Translations under genes and position numbers: made by a program
Assembly: GCF_001542915.1 (NCBI RefSeq)
Contig: NZ_LNNH01000056.1
Location: forward strand, 1-64,000
Direction of reading: 5' to 3'
Length of the DNA: 64,000 nt
From: Peribacillus simplex
GTDB taxonomy: Bacteria; Bacillota; Bacilli; Bacillales; DSM-1321
Notes under the pieces: model-generated
The model's input: only the letters and a program-made list of their open reading frames with translations
Database searches by the model: none
Told to the model about the DNA's origin: nothing
Shown here: positions 61,580 through 64,000 of the stretch, in pieces
Position numbering within the stretch: position 1 is the first letter of the stretch
Layout of the letters: each line of letters begins with the position of its first letter

Positions 61580-62143
61580 ATGAAGGAAAAAATGACTGAA
61601 CATAGCATACGCTTATTCGAAAAAAAGGGCTTCAGTGAAACGTCGATTACGGATATCGTCGAATCGATTGGCGTTACGAAAGGTACATTTTATTATTATT
61701 TCACGAGCAAAGAGCAATTGCTGATGGATATTCATCTAGCGTATATAGATGAATTGCTTAATGAGCAAGCAAAAATCATTTCGACTCCAGGGAAAACCTG
61801 CAAGGATATCCTTTTCGATATCGTTCATATGCTTTTAAAAAGCATTAAAACGAAAAAGTCGAGCGCAACGGTCTTTTTTCGGGAAATGAAAAATCTAAGT
61901 AATGAAAAATTGGCACAAATCCTCCCAAAACGAGATGAATTTCGCAGCAAAATCGAGCAGGTGCTGATTTGTGGCATCGAGAGTGGTGAATTGCGTGCCA
62001 ATCTCGATGCCTCCATCATCTCCTTTGCCATTTTGGGGGTGGCTAATTGGAGCTATCATTGGTTCGACCCAGAGGGTGAAAAAAATGAGCGGGAAGTGGC
62101 AGACATTTTCATGGGGATGATTCTACATGGAATTGAAGCATGA
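61580..62143 (+). CDS. TetR/AcrR-family regulator of the fatty-acid cluster
   Basis: This 187-residue regulator has the N-terminal HTH with FEKKGFSETSITDIVESIGVTKGTFYYYF-type sequence (about 14-42, the most conserved TetR block). The C-terminal helical ligand domain (about 60-187) probably binds acyl-CoA, by analogy with B. subtilis FadR (YsiA). It sits between the ligase and the hydroxyacyl-CoA dehydrogenase genes. Matching palindromes at 57830 and 62158 flank the two transcription units and are its likely operators. GAGG precedes the start. Confidence 0.9.
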   Translation: MKEKMTEHSIRLFEKKGFSETSITDIVESIGVTKGTFYYYFTSKEQLLMDIHLAYIDELLNEQAKIISTPGKTCKDILFDIVHMLLKSIKTKKSSATVFFREMKNLSNEKLAQILPKRDEFRSKIEQVLICGIESGELRANLDASIISFAILGVANWSYHWFDPEGEKNEREVADIFMGMILHGIEA

Positions 62144-62157
62144 TATATGGGCTACAT

Positions 62158-62171
62158 ACTGACTAGTTAGA
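62158..62171 (+). promoter_or_regulatory. Candidate TetR operator, copy 2, overlapping a promoter
   Basis: ACTGACTAGTTAGA aligns with the 57830 site (ACTRACYRGTYAG) and is itself palindromic. It overlaps the -10 of a possible promoter TTGAAG-N16-CATACT (62133-62160) before the hydroxyacyl-CoA dehydrogenase gene. Confidence 0.5.
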
Positions 62172-62185
62172 AGGGAGATTGAAAC

Positions 62186-63070
62186 ATGACAAACGAGCAA
62201 ATTCAATCGATAACCGTTATCGGAGCCGGCCAGATGGGGCATCAAATCGCGATGCTTGCCGCTTTGGGAGGATATGAGACGATTCTTCAGGATGTCCAGG
62301 AACAAGCATTGAATGAAGCCAAGGGGAAATTGGAAGCGATCATGACCAAATGGGTCCAAAAAGGTAAATTGTCAGAAGATCGGAAATTGGCGGCTTTTAG
62401 CCGACTTCAATACACTTCCGACTTGGAGAAGGCGGCCGAAGGAGCTGATTTGATCATTGAAGCGGTTGTAGAAAAACTTGATGTGAAGCAGGATGTTTTC
62501 GCAAAACTGGACAAGTTGGCACCTGCTGAAACCATTTTCGCCACCAATAGTTCAACGATTGTCAATAGCTTGCTTGCAAGCGTGACAACACGTCCGGACA
62601 AGTTCATCAATATGCATTTCTTTTTCCCACCTCTAGTAATGGATTGTGTTGAAGTGGTCATGAGCGATCAAACATCTGAAGAAACAGCAAAGCAAGCGAT
62701 GAAAGTCACACAGAGAATGAATAGGACCGGCGTGTTATTAAGGAAAGAAATATCGGGATTCGTAGCCAATCGGATTTTGGGTGCCCTTCAGCGTGAAGCT
62801 TTATATTTGTATGAAGAAGGAATTGTCGACTATAAGGATATCGATTTAATTTGCCGAAAAGCGCTAAGCCATCCCATCGGACCGTTTGAACTGATGGATT
62901 TATCGGGAATTGATGTAGGCTATTTTGTCATGCAGCAGCGATACAATGAAACGGGAAATCCTGAGGACAAGCCGAATGCGAGTATCGAAGAAAAGGTGAA
63001 GCAGGGCCATTTAGGAAGGAAATCGGGTAAGGGCTGGTATGAATATCCAAATCAAGGGGTGAAGCATTGA
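62186..63070 (+). CDS. 3-hydroxyacyl-CoA dehydrogenase (HBD type)
   Basis: This 294-residue NAD-dependent enzyme oxidises 3-hydroxyacyl-CoA. It has the Rossmann motif VIGAGQMGHQIA (about 10-21), the catalytic-His region NMHFFFPPLVMDCVEVV (about 142-158) and SGFVANRILGALQREALYL (about 188). SHPIGPFELMDLSGIDVG lies near 230. Slightly longer than the standard 282-residue enzymes. AAGGGAG precedes the start. It overlaps the enoyl-CoA hydratase gene by 4 bases, which places it in the second unit of the cluster. Confidence 0.93.
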   Translation: MTNEQIQSITVIGAGQMGHQIAMLAALGGYETILQDVQEQALNEAKGKLEAIMTKWVQKGKLSEDRKLAAFSRLQYTSDLEKAAEGADLIIEAVVEKLDVKQDVFAKLDKLAPAETIFATNSSTIVNSLLASVTTRPDKFINMHFFFPPLVMDCVEVVMSDQTSEETAKQAMKVTQRMNRTGVLLRKEISGFVANRILGALQREALYLYEEGIVDYKDIDLICRKALSHPIGPFELMDLSGIDVGYFVMQQRYNETGNPEDKPNASIEEKVKQGHLGRKSGKGWYEYPNQGVKH

Positions 63071-63849
63071 TGACAAGGTTCATTAAAGTGGAAAAGGAAA
63101 ACAAGCTTGCAATCATCACCATTGATAATCCACCGTTAAACGTCATTAGCAAACACGTATTCAAAGAATTGGGAGAGACCTTCACGGAACTTTCCCGCGA
63201 CAATGAAACGGTAGCCGTCCTCATAACGGGCGCTGGGGATATGGCGTTTGCAGCCGGTGCCGATATAAAGGAATTCCCTAACCTGATGGGAAATCCGAAT
63301 ATGAAGGAAACGGTAAAGGAAGGGCATGCTGTATTGACGATGGTTGACCAGTTCCCTAAACCGACGATAGCTGTATTGAACGGCCTCACTTTAGGAGGAG
63401 GATGCGAACTCGCTTTGGCCTGTGACTTGCGCATTGCAGAGGCTCAAGTCCAAATCGGCCTTCCCGAGGTTAAATTAGGCTTATTTCCTGGGGGCGGCGG
63501 GACACAACGCCTGTCCCGGCTTGTTGGAAATGCAAAAGCAAAGGAAATCATTTTTACCGGTGATCCTCTTGATGCCAAAGAAGCGGAAAAGATTGGGCTC
63601 GTCAATAAAGTCGTCGGAAAGGGCAGCGGTTTGGCCGAGGCGAAAATGCTGGCCTCAAGGATAACCAGGCACTCCCTGCAGGCGCTTTCGAGAATCAAGA
63701 AGGCGATCAATGATGGAAGTGAAGCGACACTTGAAGAAGGACTGGAGCTAGAAACGAATTTATTCGTGGAAATCTTTCAAACCGAAGATGTCAAAGAGGG
63801 TGTTTCCGCTTTCCTGAATAAGCGTAAACCGTCTTTCGTACACCGTTAA
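63067..63849 (+). CDS. Enoyl-CoA hydratase/isomerase family protein
   Basis: This 260-residue crotonase-fold enzyme hydrates trans-2-enoyl-CoA. It shows the CoA-binding GAGDMAFAAGADIKEF (about 57-72), the oxyanion helix GGGCELALACDLRIA (about 105-119) and LPEVKLGLFPGGGGTQRLSRLVG (about 130-152) with the catalytic glutamates. The HSLQALSRIKKAIN helix near 205 is also usual. It overlaps the upstream dehydrogenase gene and is followed after 15 bases by a thioesterase gene. Confidence 0.93.
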   Translation: MMTRFIKVEKENKLAIITIDNPPLNVISKHVFKELGETFTELSRDNETVAVLITGAGDMAFAAGADIKEFPNLMGNPNMKETVKEGHAVLTMVDQFPKPTIAVLNGLTLGGGCELALACDLRIAEAQVQIGLPEVKLGLFPGGGGTQRLSRLVGNAKAKEIIFTGDPLDAKEAEKIGLVNKVVGKGSGLAEAKMLASRITRHSLQALSRIKKAINDGSEATLEEGLELETNLFVEIFQTEDVKEGVSAFLNKRKPSFVHR

Positions 63850-63864
63850 TCAAGGAGGGGTCTT

Positions 63865-64000
63865 ATGCATGAATTCAGAGTGAACGTCCGTTTTTCCGAA
63901 ACGGATGCCTTTGGTCCTATCAATAACACCAGTTATTTCATCTATCTCGAAGAAGCACGCATGAAGTTCTTTGAAGCTCTCGGTCTTGCAATGGATGCTC
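63865..64000 (+). CDS. 4HBT-type acyl-CoA thioesterase, N-terminal part
   Basis: The gene runs off the window; 45 codons are visible. The start follows AAGGAGGGG. FRVNVRFSETDAFGPINNTSYFIYLEEARMKFF is the opening of a hotdog 4-hydroxybenzoyl-CoA thioesterase-like protein, with the catalytic Asp in SETDAFGPINN. It is co-transcribed with the beta-oxidation genes and probably releases CoA from end products. Confidence 0.88.
   Translation, partial: MHEFRVNVRFSETDAFGPINNTSYFIYLEEARMKFFEALGLAMDA

Noticed and set aside
1..64000. Search by eye for tRNA, rRNA, CRISPR arrays, phage genes, transposases and toxin-antitoxin pairs
   Set aside because: None found with acceptable motifs. No defence-type nuclease, helicase or reverse transcriptase is encoded in the window.

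Overview
This window looks like a chromosomal segment of a spore-forming, low-to-moderate GC member of the Bacillaceae, most like Peribacillus/'Bacillus simplex'. The evidence is AGGAGG-type ribosome binding sites, TTG and GTG starts, an alpha/beta-type spore DNA-binding protein, a Spo0E-like phosphatase, the SigI/RsgI pair, sigma-B-like promoters, a CodY-like box, and SAM-I, TPP and manganese (yybP-ykoY) riboswitches. I see no rRNA, tRNA, CRISPR array, prophage or intact insertion sequence. The species assignment is inference.

Layout. 1-7 kb: end of an NlpC/P60 hydrolase, small membrane and hypothetical proteins, an aldose epimerase, an amino-acid permease, a yezD-like gene behind an attenuator-like leader, a class A beta-lactamase-fold protein, a DUF218 protein and a cold-shock protein. 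7-12 kb: M29 aminopeptidase, a decayed gene remnant, an aldehyde dehydrogenase and a NiaP-like MFS transporter. 12-16 kb: a thiamine salvage operon (tenA-thiW-thiD-thiM-thiE) under a TPP riboswitch, then a SAM-I riboswitch ahead of an FbpA-like gene. 16-21 kb: mixed single genes. 22-27.6 kb: a complete oligopeptide ABC transporter (ATPase-ATPase-permease-permease-binding lipoprotein) behind a CodY-like box. 28-33.3 kb: an M42 peptidase, a stress flavoprotein and the cyanophycin operon cphB-cphA, preceded by a sigma-G-like promoter.

33.4-34.5 kb: a yidC2-type membrane insertase preceded by a 95-codon membrane leader peptide. The end of the leader pairs with the insertase Shine-Dalgarno sequence. 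This is the architecture of the B. subtilis MifM-YidC2 translation-arrest sensor, and I regard it as the most interesting item here. 34.8-42 kb: a spore-coat-like protein, GDPD, an MFS transporter, ohrB, and a ytrA-type GntR/ABC operon. 42-50 kb: prfC, nhaC, an FtsW/RodA protein, a multiply broken SDR reductase pseudogene, and an intact aldehyde dehydrogenase. 50-56 kb: TerC under a Mn riboswitch, a degenerate dispersed repeat, sigI-rsgI, a SASP, and a Ktr potassium channel. 56-64 kb: a sensor kinase followed by a fatty-acid/acyl-CoA degradation cluster (acyl-CoA dehydrogenase, SDR, acyl-CoA ligase, TetR regulator, hydroxyacyl-CoA dehydrogenase, enoyl-CoA hydratase, thioesterase). Two matching palindromes in that cluster look like TetR operators.

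Together the genes suggest a soil sporeformer that scavenges peptides and thiamine precursors, stores nitrogen as cyanophycin (possibly in the forespore), degrades fatty acids and monitors its envelope. All functional statements rest on motif recognition by eye; no database search was run.
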